Positions 26,601 through 35,118 of a stretch of 64,000 bases of DNA are shown here, piece after piece (within the stretch, counting starts at the first letter, position 1; every line of letters begins with the position of its first letter). The translations under genes and the position numbers were made by a program. This DNA is from Ardenticatenaceae bacterium (GTDB taxonomy: Bacteria; Chloroflexota; Anaerolineae; Promineifilales; Promineifilaceae). The notes under the pieces are model-generated. The model made no database searches. It had not been told where the DNA came from and saw only the letters and a program-made list of their open reading frames with translations. The stretch covers positions 46,416 to 110,415 of the forward strand of contig JACKCC010000025.1 in the NCBI GenBank assembly GCA_020634245.1, read 5' to 3'.

Positions 26601-29359
26601 GTTCCCGCCGCCGGCAAATCATCACTATTTCCATTAGCGCCTTTAATGACATGATGCGTATCGTAAGCAAAATGCCAATCCTGTTCCGTTTGAGCCAGAT
26701 AATTTTGCCAGCCTTCACGAGTTAACCGGCGTGATATTGCACCTAATTCTGTCAAAGCCCGCTCAGAACGAGTGAACGAACGCGCATTCTGCAGCGCAAC
26801 CGCAATCTGAGAGGCCAAGGTCGTGTAGGTCTGCTTGTCGGCTTCGTTGAACTGATTCAGTTCTGTAGAACGAACGTCCAACACGCCTAACACCTCTTGA
26901 CCAATGGCAATAGGCACTGCCATTTCGCAGCTTGTTTCGGCCAGCAGCGGGTGGGGCATAAAACCTTCACCCGGCGGGTCGTAGTTACGAATAGCACCCT
27001 GATTGGTTCGGGCGACCGTAGCTACCAGGGAACCATGGGCAGCCAGGGGAATTCGCCGGCCTTCGGCTACCATTTTTGCACCGATTTCACCGGCACCGGC
27101 CGTTAACACCAGTGTGTCTTTGCCGTCGTTCAGCAAGTGGATGTGGGCATGGTACAAATTGAAGTTGGTTTTGGTCAGGTCAACCACTTCTTGCAACAGT
27201 TGAGCGGGGTTCAGGATGGTAGCGGCCGTTGTACCCACCAGGGCCACTGTAGATAACTCGTTGGCTTGTTTGGCCAATAAGTATTCTGCTTCTTTACGAT
27301 CTGAAATGTCAATGAGCGAAGTAAAAATGGCAGGTTCATCCTCAAAGCTAATGACGCGAGCCGACATCATGGCCCAGAAGGTTTCACCGGAGATGCGCTG
27401 CAACTTCACTTCGTAGTTGTTTACGTAGCCCTGTTCGCGTAACGTCGTTACAAATTTTTGACGGTCGACCGGGTCATGGTAAAAGTTGAGAGACGGCCGT
27501 CCGGCCAACTGATTTCGTGTTAATCCTACTATTGCCAGTGCCGGATCGTTGAAGTAAAGGAATGAACCATCGGCCAGTTTTGTAATCATGACAGGAATAG
27601 TGATCGAATCTAGAATTGTTTGGATTCTGGTTTCACTTTCTTGGGCTTGTTGATATTGGCGCGCATTTTGCAGAGCAACAGCGACCTGGTTGGCGATAGA
27701 TTGCAGCAAACTGACGTTTTCTTCATTCAACCCACCAATAACATTGTGCTGAACATCCAAAACACCAAGTACTTCTCCGCCCAAAGCGATGGGAACGGCA
27801 GCTTCCGCTTTTGTGTCGGGTAACAGCGGATTGGGCAGCCAGCCGCCCTCTTTAGATACGTCAGGAGCTAATACAGGCGCATTGGTAATGGCCGCTCTGC
27901 CGACAAGACCCTGGCCTTTAACCAATTTATGGCCGCGAGAAAGCATGATTTGGCCGGCTTCACCAGTACCACCAGCCATAACCAAATTTTCTTTTGCCTC
28001 ATCAAACAGGTAGATATGAGCATGATAATAGTTAAAAGCGTGCTGTACTTCTGTTACAACGGCTTCCATCAATTGAGACTGGTCCAAAATAGTAGAAATA
28101 CGGCGGCTAACATTTGCGCTTGTTTCCAAGGCCCGGGTTAATTGAGTTAATTGATTTAACTGAGCCACCTGTTCTTTCTGGCTCGCTTCTAATTCGGAGA
28201 CCATTGTGTTGAATGCGAGTCCCACCTGACCCACTTCATCTTTACCGGTAATAGACACATGAACATGCTGTTCGCCAGCACCCAGCCGTCTAGCAGCAAT
28301 GGCCAACTCGCCTAATGGCCGACTGATGGTGCGCATGAGGATGAAACCAATTGCCAGTGCTATGCTAGTAACTACAAAGGCAAACGTAATCGCAAAAATC
28401 ATTCTGTTGGTGAATGCTTGGATACGGCCGTTGATCCCATATTCAAGTGCCTGGGAAACAGCGCCATAATAAGCCGTCGTCGCCGCTTGCGCAGCCTCCG
28501 CTGAATCCATGAGTCCCGAAGTAAGATTCATTTGATCGGGCTGCACGATTTGATCATTGATGGCAATAAGGAAGGCATTAACTTTATCTTCCATCTCCAG
28601 AAGCGGAAGTTCCGTTAGCTGCCTTATCTGGCCTGTGCTGTCGTTGTCCCAACTAACTTTGGCACTGTTTCGCAATTGTAAAGCAGTGTTGATAACTTGA
28701 CTGCTCAAGGTGATTAATTCTAACCTTTCACCTTCCGATATATTTCCCTGCATACCGGCCGTTGATACAATCGACGTCACTTGATTTAACAAATCTTGTA
28801 AATCCGGCATTCCCAACACCACACTATCCATCATGTAATAGGTGTCCAGGTCTGGGTCAAGAATTAAGAAAGAGGTATCGCCTACCCGGCGCATGGTTCG
28901 GCGAATGTCCTTATTAATCTGAAAATGTCGCGCATCAATTTCGAAAGAATATTGTTTTTCCGCAGCCCTTAAAACAGCCTCCCAGGCTCCTTGGATCGTC
29001 TCTAATTCGATGTTTAGTTGAAGCGATTCTCCGTATTTTTCATTGAGGTCGGCCAATTCGGCCAGATCGTTGTTTATGATGGCTTGTTGGGCCACCAATT
29101 CTTCAGCTGCACCGGGGTCGTTTATGACTCGAAGAGCTAAAATGTGATGTTTGTTTAAGTCTGTCAACAGGGCTTGTAACGGCCGTAAATAAAGCGTCCC
29201 TTCCAATTCCTTGACACCATAATTTTCACGCCGTTCAAGCTGGTCAAGCCCCAAGGGGTAAAACCCGACCAGGGAGATAACAAACAACAAGCCAATAACG
29301 GTAAATTTCTGAGAATAACTTCTCCGACTAAACCAGGAGAATAAACGAGATAATTTCAT
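23693..29359 (-). CDS. Membrane HAMP/multi-GAF/PAS sensor without kinase
   Basis: 1888 residues. TM1 (17-40), an extracytoplasmic helical region (about 40-315) starting with a pattern like that of some chemoreceptor sensors (L-x-P-L-Q-A-L-L-x-x-L-x-x-H), TM2 (320-343), HAMP (343-395), GAF (413-573), PAS (580-690), GAF (700-863), a T-R-E-G-W module (871-976), and five further GAF domains (986-1823). It ends in the ~50-residue tail shared with four neighbours. Seven GAF domains in total. No kinase, phosphatase or cyclase domain was found. ATG at 29359 follows AAGGAT at about 10 bases. The GAF domains share N-P-L-L-P-D-T and V-L-G-V-L-D-V-Q with those of the neighbours. Probably transmits an external signal via HAMP into a GAF stack. 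Confidence 0.9.
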   Translation of the reverse strand: MKLSRLFSWFSRRSYSQKFTVIGLLFVISLVGFYPLGLDQLERRENYGVKELEGTLYLRPLQALLTDLNKHHILALRVINDPGAAEELVAQQAIINNDLAELADLNEKYGESLQLNIELETIQGAWEAVLRAAEKQYSFEIDARHFQINKDIRRTMRRVGDTSFLILDPDLDTYYMMDSVVLGMPDLQDLLNQVTSIVSTAGMQGNISEGERLELITLSSQVINTALQLRNSAKVSWDNDSTGQIRQLTELPLLEMEDKVNAFLIAINDQIVQPDQMNLTSGLMDSAEAAQAATTAYYGAVSQALEYGINGRIQAFTNRMIFAITFAFVVTSIALAIGFILMRTISRPLGELAIAARRLGAGEQHVHVSITGKDEVGQVGLAFNTMVSELEASQKEQVAQLNQLTQLTRALETSANVSRRISTILDQSQLMEAVVTEVQHAFNYYHAHIYLFDEAKENLVMAGGTGEAGQIMLSRGHKLVKGQGLVGRAAITNAPVLAPDVSKEGGWLPNPLLPDTKAEAAVPIALGGEVLGVLDVQHNVIGGLNEENVSLLQSIANQVAVALQNARQYQQAQESETRIQTILDSITIPVMITKLADGSFLYFNDPALAIVGLTRNQLAGRPSLNFYHDPVDRQKFVTTLREQGYVNNYEVKLQRISGETFWAMMSARVISFEDEPAIFTSLIDISDRKEAEYLLAKQANELSTVALVGTTAATILNPAQLLQEVVDLTKTNFNLYHAHIHLLNDGKDTLVLTAGAGEIGAKMVAEGRRIPLAAHGSLVATVARTNQGAIRNYDPPGEGFMPHPLLAETSCEMAVPIAIGQEVLGVLDVRSTELNQFNEADKQTYTTLASQIAVALQNARSFTRSERALTELGAISRRLTREGWQNYLAQTEQDWHFAYDTHHVIKGANGNSDDLPAAGTILSQPIQVLGEPIGRIGVAEPQHLTDDAAEIITEVANRLSAHIENLRLTAQTEMALAETAEQSRRRAVLNQTSEQLNRAETMDDIFAIVADSTKQILPSNRVSLAILDDKGEHYSIVSLVGDEENVPVRVDQVLAGSFIEKAIKTGEILVTQDDQPNTQTGICSSLVVPLLTGSGIIGTLNVGSKERYVYTESDQGLMLRIASILSSVIENKRLLTETQERARELAIINRVVAKVAASFNVEDSLQVVAEELSQAINVQEVAIALLNKDLSGLTVVAETYNPENAGSSLGFVIPIEGNALTQELLATRQTVFVEDAQHSPLTEPVHDGMRRRGVNSLYLIPMFAGNEIVGTVGIDLVKEGRRLSPEQLGLAETIIFQAATAVQNARLYTQSEEHAKELAFINRIVNEINAVQDVETGLDFLVKELGEVLQVPSVTIGLIDVAGDMLRLVASHHPAGLPSPVGSVFPVDQDPIINQALQTRQTVVVEDVANSVLPPQIRERILKTGTRSMSVIPMISGRDLIGTVAISTVEGGSLITADQLRMAETTMFQVATAVQNARLFTAAERRAEELAVLNQVAHVVSQQLDQDQLFTAVHEQIERVILNDAFFVALYDEEQQLIHLPYTFDHGQVYHEDPLPADPSIEVVQVIQSGEPLLANYSPEEYAEQQKITDTLMATMKAPTSMLFVPLQVGPKVIGAISVQNYQFHPYTESDKNLLLGIANHMAVAMENVRLFSETEQRAAELALINAVSDLASSQSDLPSLFESVGSLLRDTFNAQSLYFALYHKEAATISFPYFFSDQEGFLSVPPRLLSNGGYAGQIIAARDSILRLLDPIDPNQQAQKEGAVVVGSRQTDCYLGTPMIVANEVIGVMALNSLQAVRTYNEQDQRLLETLADTIGVAIQNIQQFQTARRRAEREALINSISQKIQTAPTVQSALETAVSELGQALKLKKAVVELSTAKQRNGHSLE

Positions 29360-29375
29360 GGTCGGGAAATCCTTT

Positions 29376-31844
29376 TCAATTTTCCTGCATTGATTCTTTC
29401 ACAAAAGACAAATCAGCCTTTGTATAACGGGCTTGTAACGCTTTACCCAATTCGGTAATTGCCGTTTCCAATGCACCCTCAATCGTGACCGTACTTTGAA
29501 TCTTTTGGCTGACAATATTGACCAGACGTTCTTTCTGCGCCTGCTTTTGCGCTTCGGCAAATAGCTGCTGGCTTTCCAGCGTTGACGCCGCCAAAGAGGC
29601 AATTTGCTGCAGCAGATTTTGGTCCTGGTCGTCAAAACCATCAACCTGATTGCTCATCAGGTCAATCCCGCCAAGAACGCCGCGCGCTGTGATCAAGGGG
29701 GCGATCATAACCGAACGGATACCGGCTCTTTCAGCCATGGTATTGGTATCCGCATAATTGTGCTGACTGACATCGGCCAAATACATGAGCTGACGTTGTT
29801 TTGTCGCCACTTCAACTACCGTCCCGGCAATAGGCTGATCTTCAAATATGGTCACCGGTTGACCGTTAACAACTGCCACTATTTTAGCGCTGGTCCCATT
29901 TGGCTTCGCCATCGCAAACGAGAGAAAATCGTGGGGAATCACTGAAGCCATGTGCCGGGAAAGGACCGCGAATGTTTCTGTCACGTCAGCAGCCGCACTC
30001 AAATCACGGCTTAGTTCGTTCAAAGCAGCCAGGCGGCGTGCTTGTACGGCCGTTTCGGCCAGTGCTTTTTCCGTCTGGTTAGACAAACGCAAGTTTTCCA
30101 AATGGTCGCTGAGTTGTTCGGCAACTGCGGCCACCAACGTTTTCGTTTCCGGATCAGCCGAGCCATCCAACAAAATTTCACCAAATGGCTCACCTTGCAC
30201 GGTCAATGGCTGGCGCAGCAAATCACTGTTGACCGGGTCAGGCTGTACATATTCGGCCTCGTCAATAGGGGTTACTTGCCGTTGGTCGTAGACAAAACCG
30301 CCGGTTTTTAACTGATCGGTTAAATACGCTTGCCACGCTTCGCGGCGCATACGGCGGACTACTTGCTCTGCTTCCTGGCGGTAACGGTCTGTTTCGGCCA
30401 GGAGGCGCAGGTTTTCGGCCTGCTGCCCTACTTGTTGAGCAATGGTGGCAACCATCTCTTTTTCTTCTGTTGACCAGGAACGCGTATCATCACCTTCCAA
30501 CATGATGTGGCCGACTAATTCATCGGCCACCACGATAGGTACTTGCAAATAGGTTCCATTGGCAGATGCCGGCGGAGCAGCATCGTCGATAGGATGGACC
30601 GTATCTTCTTCGTAGGTAAACCCGATTGTTTCCGGTCGTCTCAACCCATCCTGGAAGTTATCCCAGCCCTGCCGGGTTATGAAACGCAGGGTACGTTCAA
30701 CGTCGGCGCGGGCCTGGGCAGTTTCGGCAAACAGGTTGGCGTTTTCTACGGCAATAGCGATTTGGCCGGCCAGGGTTTCAAATGCGGTCAGGTTTTCTAC
30801 ACTCAATTCATGGGCGACACTGCTTTGCAAGTTGAGGACACCCACCACTTTTTCGCCAACCAGCATGGGAATGGCCATTTCGGAGCGGGTTTTAGGCAGC
30901 AGGGGATTGGCTTTGAAAAGGGGGGAAACGGCCGTATCGGTCACAACAACCGCCCGTTTTTCCGCAGCGGCCAACCCGTTGATAGACCCCACACCAAACG
31001 GCAGGCCGTGATCCCGCTGTACCAACTGCTTGCCCATAAGCCCTGTACCGGCTTTCAAAGAGAGCCGGGTCTGCCCTTTATCGGCCAGGTAAACCTGGAC
31101 ATAATACAAATCAAACTGTTTCTGAATGAGATCGGCAGCGTTTTGCAACAGTTGTCCCATTTCGCGCACCTGGGCAATATTGCGGCCTACGTTAGCGGCC
31201 AATTCCAGTGCCCGTGTGCGGTCGGCAACAACATGCTCCAGGTTGGCCTGGATTATTCGCAACTCCTCATTGCTCTGGCGCATACGGCTGGAGGCACGGC
31301 TCAGGTCGCGTAATGTCAAATTCATCATGGCTGTTAACAAGAAAAAATTGACGACTACGAAAATCCAGATGGATAGTTGTGTGCCAGGGTGATAAACGAC
31401 CCGACCACTGATTTCCAGCCATATTAAAATGCCAACAGAAGCAGAAGTTGGAAACAAGAAAATATTGATAGCAGTTCGTCCTAAAAGCAAACCGCCCCAG
31501 ACGAGCAAGAGCATATAAAATGTTACCATACCCAGGTTAGGACCAACCTGTAGATAGGAAATGGCACTGGTTTCAATGAAAGATGCGATTAGTGTTACCC
31601 AAGAAGCTGCTCTTAAATGACGTTTCCGTAGCAAATACAATGGGATCAGGTTAGTGATGGAAACAGTAACGCCTGAAATTGTTAAAAACGCATCGTTTTC
31701 AATGAAGTGTAGAATAACCGTATAACTGACTAAAAGGATAAAAAATGCCCAAAGTAGAACATTTAAGAGGCGGGCAACCCGCGCCTTTTCATCATCGTCA
31801 GGGAATTGGGGCGGCGCAAAGAAATGTTTTATTTTCGCTAACAT
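29376..31844 (-). CDS. 6-TM-like GAF sensor with two RxGW-type modules
   Basis: 822 residues. The N-terminus carries A-P-P-Q-F-P-D-D-D-E and A-R-L-L-N, then about six hydrophobic helices (25-200), a coiled coil (about 185-220), GAF (225-385), a module beginning T-R-Q-G-W (392-500), a second beginning R-R-E-A-W (505-615), GAF (625-770) and the common C-terminal tail. There is no catalytic domain. Its start ATG shares one base with the stop of the preceding 443-aa gene (TGATG), which implies translational coupling. The N-terminal membrane part is homologous to that of the 443-aa protein, so the two may sense the same membrane signal or form a heteromer. Confidence 0.88.
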   Translation of the reverse strand: MLAKIKHFFAPPQFPDDDEKARVARLLNVLLWAFFILLVSYTVILHFIENDAFLTISGVTVSITNLIPLYLLRKRHLRAASWVTLIASFIETSAISYLQVGPNLGMVTFYMLLLVWGGLLLGRTAINIFLFPTSASVGILIWLEISGRVVYHPGTQLSIWIFVVVNFFLLTAMMNLTLRDLSRASSRMRQSNEELRIIQANLEHVVADRTRALELAANVGRNIAQVREMGQLLQNAADLIQKQFDLYYVQVYLADKGQTRLSLKAGTGLMGKQLVQRDHGLPFGVGSINGLAAAEKRAVVVTDTAVSPLFKANPLLPKTRSEMAIPMLVGEKVVGVLNLQSSVAHELSVENLTAFETLAGQIAIAVENANLFAETAQARADVERTLRFITRQGWDNFQDGLRRPETIGFTYEEDTVHPIDDAAPPASANGTYLQVPIVVADELVGHIMLEGDDTRSWSTEEKEMVATIAQQVGQQAENLRLLAETDRYRQEAEQVVRRMRREAWQAYLTDQLKTGGFVYDQRQVTPIDEAEYVQPDPVNSDLLRQPLTVQGEPFGEILLDGSADPETKTLVAAVAEQLSDHLENLRLSNQTEKALAETAVQARRLAALNELSRDLSAAADVTETFAVLSRHMASVIPHDFLSFAMAKPNGTSAKIVAVVNGQPVTIFEDQPIAGTVVEVATKQRQLMYLADVSQHNYADTNTMAERAGIRSVMIAPLITARGVLGGIDLMSNQVDGFDDQDQNLLQQIASLAASTLESQQLFAEAQKQAQKERLVNIVSQKIQSTVTIEGALETAITELGKALQARYTKADLSFVKESMQEN

Positions 31845-33175
31845 CAGTTGTTCTCCTGAATACGGCCGTTGCCATTCTGCTTCCGTGACAACCGGACAGT
31901 CGCCCGCCGCACACCCAAAGACTGGCCCAACTCTTGAGCCGTCAACTGCAGCACGCCATCCAAATCCGTCGCCATCTGAATCTTCTGGCCGATTTCATTG
32001 ATCAGCATTTGCTGCGTCACCTGGTGTTCTACCCGTTCGTAAAGATTGGCATTGCGCAGCGCCACAGCCACCTGGTTAGCCACCGATTGCAGCAAATACA
32101 CATCCTCTTCCGTCAGACCGTTTACACGATTTTGCTGCACATCCAACACACCCAACACCTCTTCACCCAGGGTGATGGGCACAGCAATTTCCGACCGGGT
32201 ATCGGGCAGCAGCGGGTTGGGCAGCCACTCTTTTTCATTTGTAACGTCAGAAACCAAAACCACTTCACTTGTTGATGCGGCCCGGCCTACCAACCCTTTC
32301 TCTTTGGCAACTTTATGACCACGGCTCAGCATCGCTTTGCCGGCTTCGCCGGTACCGCCGGCCATGATCAGGTTCTCACCCCAATCATCCATTACATAGA
32401 TATGCACGTGATAATAATCAAACCCATTGCGGACCTGCTCCACCACCTCAGCAACCAATTGATCAGTGTAGAGAATCGTCGATAGATTTCGACTGATCTC
32501 CGTAATCAATTGGAGCGATTGGGTACGTTGCGCGACACGTCCTTCCAACAAAACCTGGGCATCTTCCAATTCCCGATTGCGTTTATTTAACAAAGCCATC
32601 GCATTATCAAGTGCCGATGTTGCCGAACGCAGCAGCACACCAGTCATCAATACAGCAACTGAAAAAACAAACCAATAGTTGGTAAGCGAGGCTTCATCTG
32701 CTGCTTTAATAACGATCCATCCTTGATTTTCACCAATGAGCAAGCCAAGGCCACCAATAATGCTTAATATGGCAAAAGCCATGGCTCCTCGTCCACCCAG
32801 GAAAAGGCCGGCCGCAGCAACGGTCAGTGCAAACACCACCATATTGCTGCTGCCAACACCACCAAAAAAGATGGCATTCACCACAGCGATCCCATATAAA
32901 TTCAAAGACAAGAAAATGCCGGTCAGTTGAACATGGCCACGCCGTAAGGCAAACATCAACGCAATACTCAGGGTCACTGTGACTACGCCAATCAGAAAGG
33001 TAGACGGATCGGTATATATAGAGCCTGACGTTGTCAGGTAAAGGTAGGGAACCATCACCAGAGAAATGGCAATCATCAGGAACAGCGTTGTGTTAAGCAA
33101 ACGAGCTGTCCGCGTTTTCAATTCATCGTCTGCGAATGTGGGCGGCGCCACCAGTTTTTGGATTTTTTTGAACAT
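31844..33175 (-). CDS. 6-TM-like GAF sensor
   Basis: 443 residues. The membrane part starts A-P-P-T-F-A-D-D-E and A-R-L-L-N, the same as in the next protein, followed by about six hydrophobic helices (20-200), a coiled-coil linker, one GAF domain (235-395) and the conserved tail (398-443). It looks like the minimal version of the 822-aa protein. No output domain is present. MASE-like 6-TM sensors generally detect hydrophobic or membrane signals; whether that applies here is inference. It is 30 bases downstream of the dCache sensor gene. Confidence 0.88.
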   Translation of the reverse strand: MFKKIQKLVAPPTFADDELKTRTARLLNTTLFLMIAISLVMVPYLYLTTSGSIYTDPSTFLIGVVTVTLSIALMFALRRGHVQLTGIFLSLNLYGIAVVNAIFFGGVGSSNMVVFALTVAAAGLFLGGRGAMAFAILSIIGGLGLLIGENQGWIVIKAADEASLTNYWFVFSVAVLMTGVLLRSATSALDNAMALLNKRNRELEDAQVLLEGRVAQRTQSLQLITEISRNLSTILYTDQLVAEVVEQVRNGFDYYHVHIYVMDDWGENLIMAGGTGEAGKAMLSRGHKVAKEKGLVGRAASTSEVVLVSDVTNEKEWLPNPLLPDTRSEIAVPITLGEEVLGVLDVQQNRVNGLTEEDVYLLQSVANQVAVALRNANLYERVEHQVTQQMLINEIGQKIQMATDLDGVLQLTAQELGQSLGVRRATVRLSRKQNGNGRIQENN

Positions 33176-33205
33176 AATTGAACCCTTATGGGAAGCCTGA
33201 AAAAC

Positions 33206-35008
33206 CTATGAATGATGCCCGGTCTGGGTCTTTAAGTGCACGCGTGTATGGGCTGAGCCGGTAGCCCGGCCCAATTCACGCACGGCAACCTTCAGAGCTG
33301 TCTGCATGTCGGTTGTCTGGAGTATTTGCTGGTTGATCTGGTTGAGCAAGGCTTCCCGTTCGGCTTGTTTTTGCGCTTCGTCATATAAATTGGCATTACG
33401 TAAAGCCACGGCGACCTGGTTGGCAATGGATTCCAACAAGGCCACGTCGGATTGTTCTAAACCGCCGGTTACGTTTTGCTGCACGTCCAAGACGCCATAG
33501 ATTTGCTCACCGCTCATAATGGGCACGGCCGTTTCCGCTTTCGTATCGGGCAGCAGCGGGTTGGGCAGCCAGTCGTCAGCCTGGGAAGTGTCAGAAACCA
33601 GGACAGGCTGCCCGGTTTGGCCGGCACGGCCCACCAAACCTTTGCCGATAGCAATCTGGTGCCTGTTGGCCAACATTTTCTGAGCGCCTTCACCCGTACC
33701 GCTCACCATGACCAGGTTTTCTTTGGCATCATCAAAGAGGAATATTTGGGCCTGGTAGTAGTTAAATGATTGCTGGATTAATTCCACAACCTTCTTGACC
33801 AATTCCTGGCGTTCGAGAATGGTGGAAATTTGCCGGCTAATTTCACCACTGGTTTCTAATGCCTGGGTACGGGCAGCTACCCGTTGTTCCAGGGAATCAA
33901 TCAGCTCTTTTAACTGACTGGTCATCTGGTTGAAGGCATTAGCCAATTGCGTAACCTCGATTGGACTATCTATTTCAGCCCGCAAATCGAAGTTGCCGTC
34001 GGCAATTTGCACGGCCGTTTCGGTTAATTTATTCAAAGGTGCTGCCAGGCGGTAAGCCATCATAAGGCCGGACAAACCAGCAAAAATCCATAGACCAAGC
34101 TGAACCAGAAACGTAATAAGAGTGCCCTGAGCCAGCGGGCGAAATGCTTCCTCGGACGGCAGTTCGACAACAACTGCCCAATCAGGGGTGCCCAGCGGAA
34201 CATAAGTTTGTACACTTTCTTCCCCAGTAATACCTGGCTCAATATCAGCTACTTCTTCCGCTGTTTCGTTTTCACCGGCGATGAACTGGCTTACTTCTGT
34301 CAGATAACTCACATTTTCACCAAGCAGCACGCGTGCTGTATCTTTGTAGGCCAACAAGTTGCCCTGTCTATCCACCACATAAGCAAAACCGGTTTCGCCG
34401 ATTTTAAGTTGGTCAACCAGGCTCCACATAAACTTCAGGTTGAGTTCGGCGACGATTGTGCCTTGAAACTCTTGCAATGAGCTTAAAACAGGCACAGAAA
34501 GGACGACCAATGGTTCATTGGTTTCTTCATCAATAATAACCGGGCTGATATATTGTTCAGGCTGTTTGATCGGGGCAAACGACTCTTCTTCAAGCAGGGT
34601 GACCAAGTCGTCCAGTCTTGACCGAGACAAACGAGAGGTCTGGGCCAGTAAATGACCGTCAGCATCATACAATACCAACTGCCGAAAAGCGCTTTGGAAA
34701 CTCAAGGTGATGCCTAAAAACCGCTCTAGTTCGTCCGAGTCCATTTGTGTGATGTTGCTTAGGGAAACGGCCGTTTCCAAAATATCAAAGTTATCCTGAA
34801 TGAACCCATTAACGGCCGTTGCTGCTTCCTGGGCAATGAGCAGCTGCTGACTACTCACTGCCTCACGCTGTGCCCGACGGAGATAATAGATTTGGTAGAT
34901 ACTGGAAGCCAGGAGCAACGCAGCTGTAATCGTTAAAAAAGCAGTGATTAAAACAGCTCTCAAACTCAATCTCTGTCGGAAATTATTTGTTTTCTCTCTC
35001 ATAATCAT
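33206..35008 (-). CDS. dCache-HAMP-GAF sensor without kinase
   Basis: 600 residues. TM1 (18-40), a double-Cache extracytoplasmic domain (about 45-285, with D-A-D-G-H-L-L and V-V-D-R-Q-G-N-L-L as strand/turn motifs of its two lobes), TM2 (about 292-315), HAMP (315-370), a coiled coil, GAF (395-545) and the common tail (550-600). Cache domains bind small ligands outside the membrane. No kinase or methyl-accepting domain follows. Two starts are close together (35008 and 35002); AGG five bases before the first favours it. It follows the orphan substrate-binding protein gene, which may present the ligand to this Cache domain. Confidence 0.9.
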   Translation of the reverse strand: MIMREKTNNFRQRLSLRAVLITAFLTITAALLLASSIYQIYYLRRAQREAVSSQQLLIAQEAATAVNGFIQDNFDILETAVSLSNITQMDSDELERFLGITLSFQSAFRQLVLYDADGHLLAQTSRLSRSRLDDLVTLLEEESFAPIKQPEQYISPVIIDEETNEPLVVLSVPVLSSLQEFQGTIVAELNLKFMWSLVDQLKIGETGFAYVVDRQGNLLAYKDTARVLLGENVSYLTEVSQFIAGENETAEEVADIEPGITGEESVQTYVPLGTPDWAVVVELPSEEAFRPLAQGTLITFLVQLGLWIFAGLSGLMMAYRLAAPLNKLTETAVQIADGNFDLRAEIDSPIEVTQLANAFNQMTSQLKELIDSLEQRVAARTQALETSGEISRQISTILERQELVKKVVELIQQSFNYYQAQIFLFDDAKENLVMVSGTGEGAQKMLANRHQIAIGKGLVGRAGQTGQPVLVSDTSQADDWLPNPLLPDTKAETAVPIMSGEQIYGVLDVQQNVTGGLEQSDVALLESIANQVAVALRNANLYDEAQKQAEREALLNQINQQILQTTDMQTALKVAVRELGRATGSAHTRVHLKTQTGHHS

Positions 35009-35069
35009 TCTCGCCTAAGGCAAAAAACAGCCAGACAATAGTTTATAATTCACGCAGGAAAATGGCATT

Positions 35070-35109
35070 AAGGGAGTGGGGACAACGGCCGTTGCCCTCA
35101 CTCCCTTTT
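35070..35109. repeat. Long hairpin between binding-protein and dCache sensor genes
   Basis: AAGGGAGTG at 35070-35078 pairs with CACTCCCTT at 35099-35107, and the centre is the palindrome CAACGGCCGTTG, giving an almost complete 38-base stem. On the minus (coding) strand no U-run follows, so it probably stabilises or attenuates the mRNA after the binding-protein gene rather than terminating it fully. Confidence 0.6.
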
Positions 35110-35118
35110 GGTTTCAAC

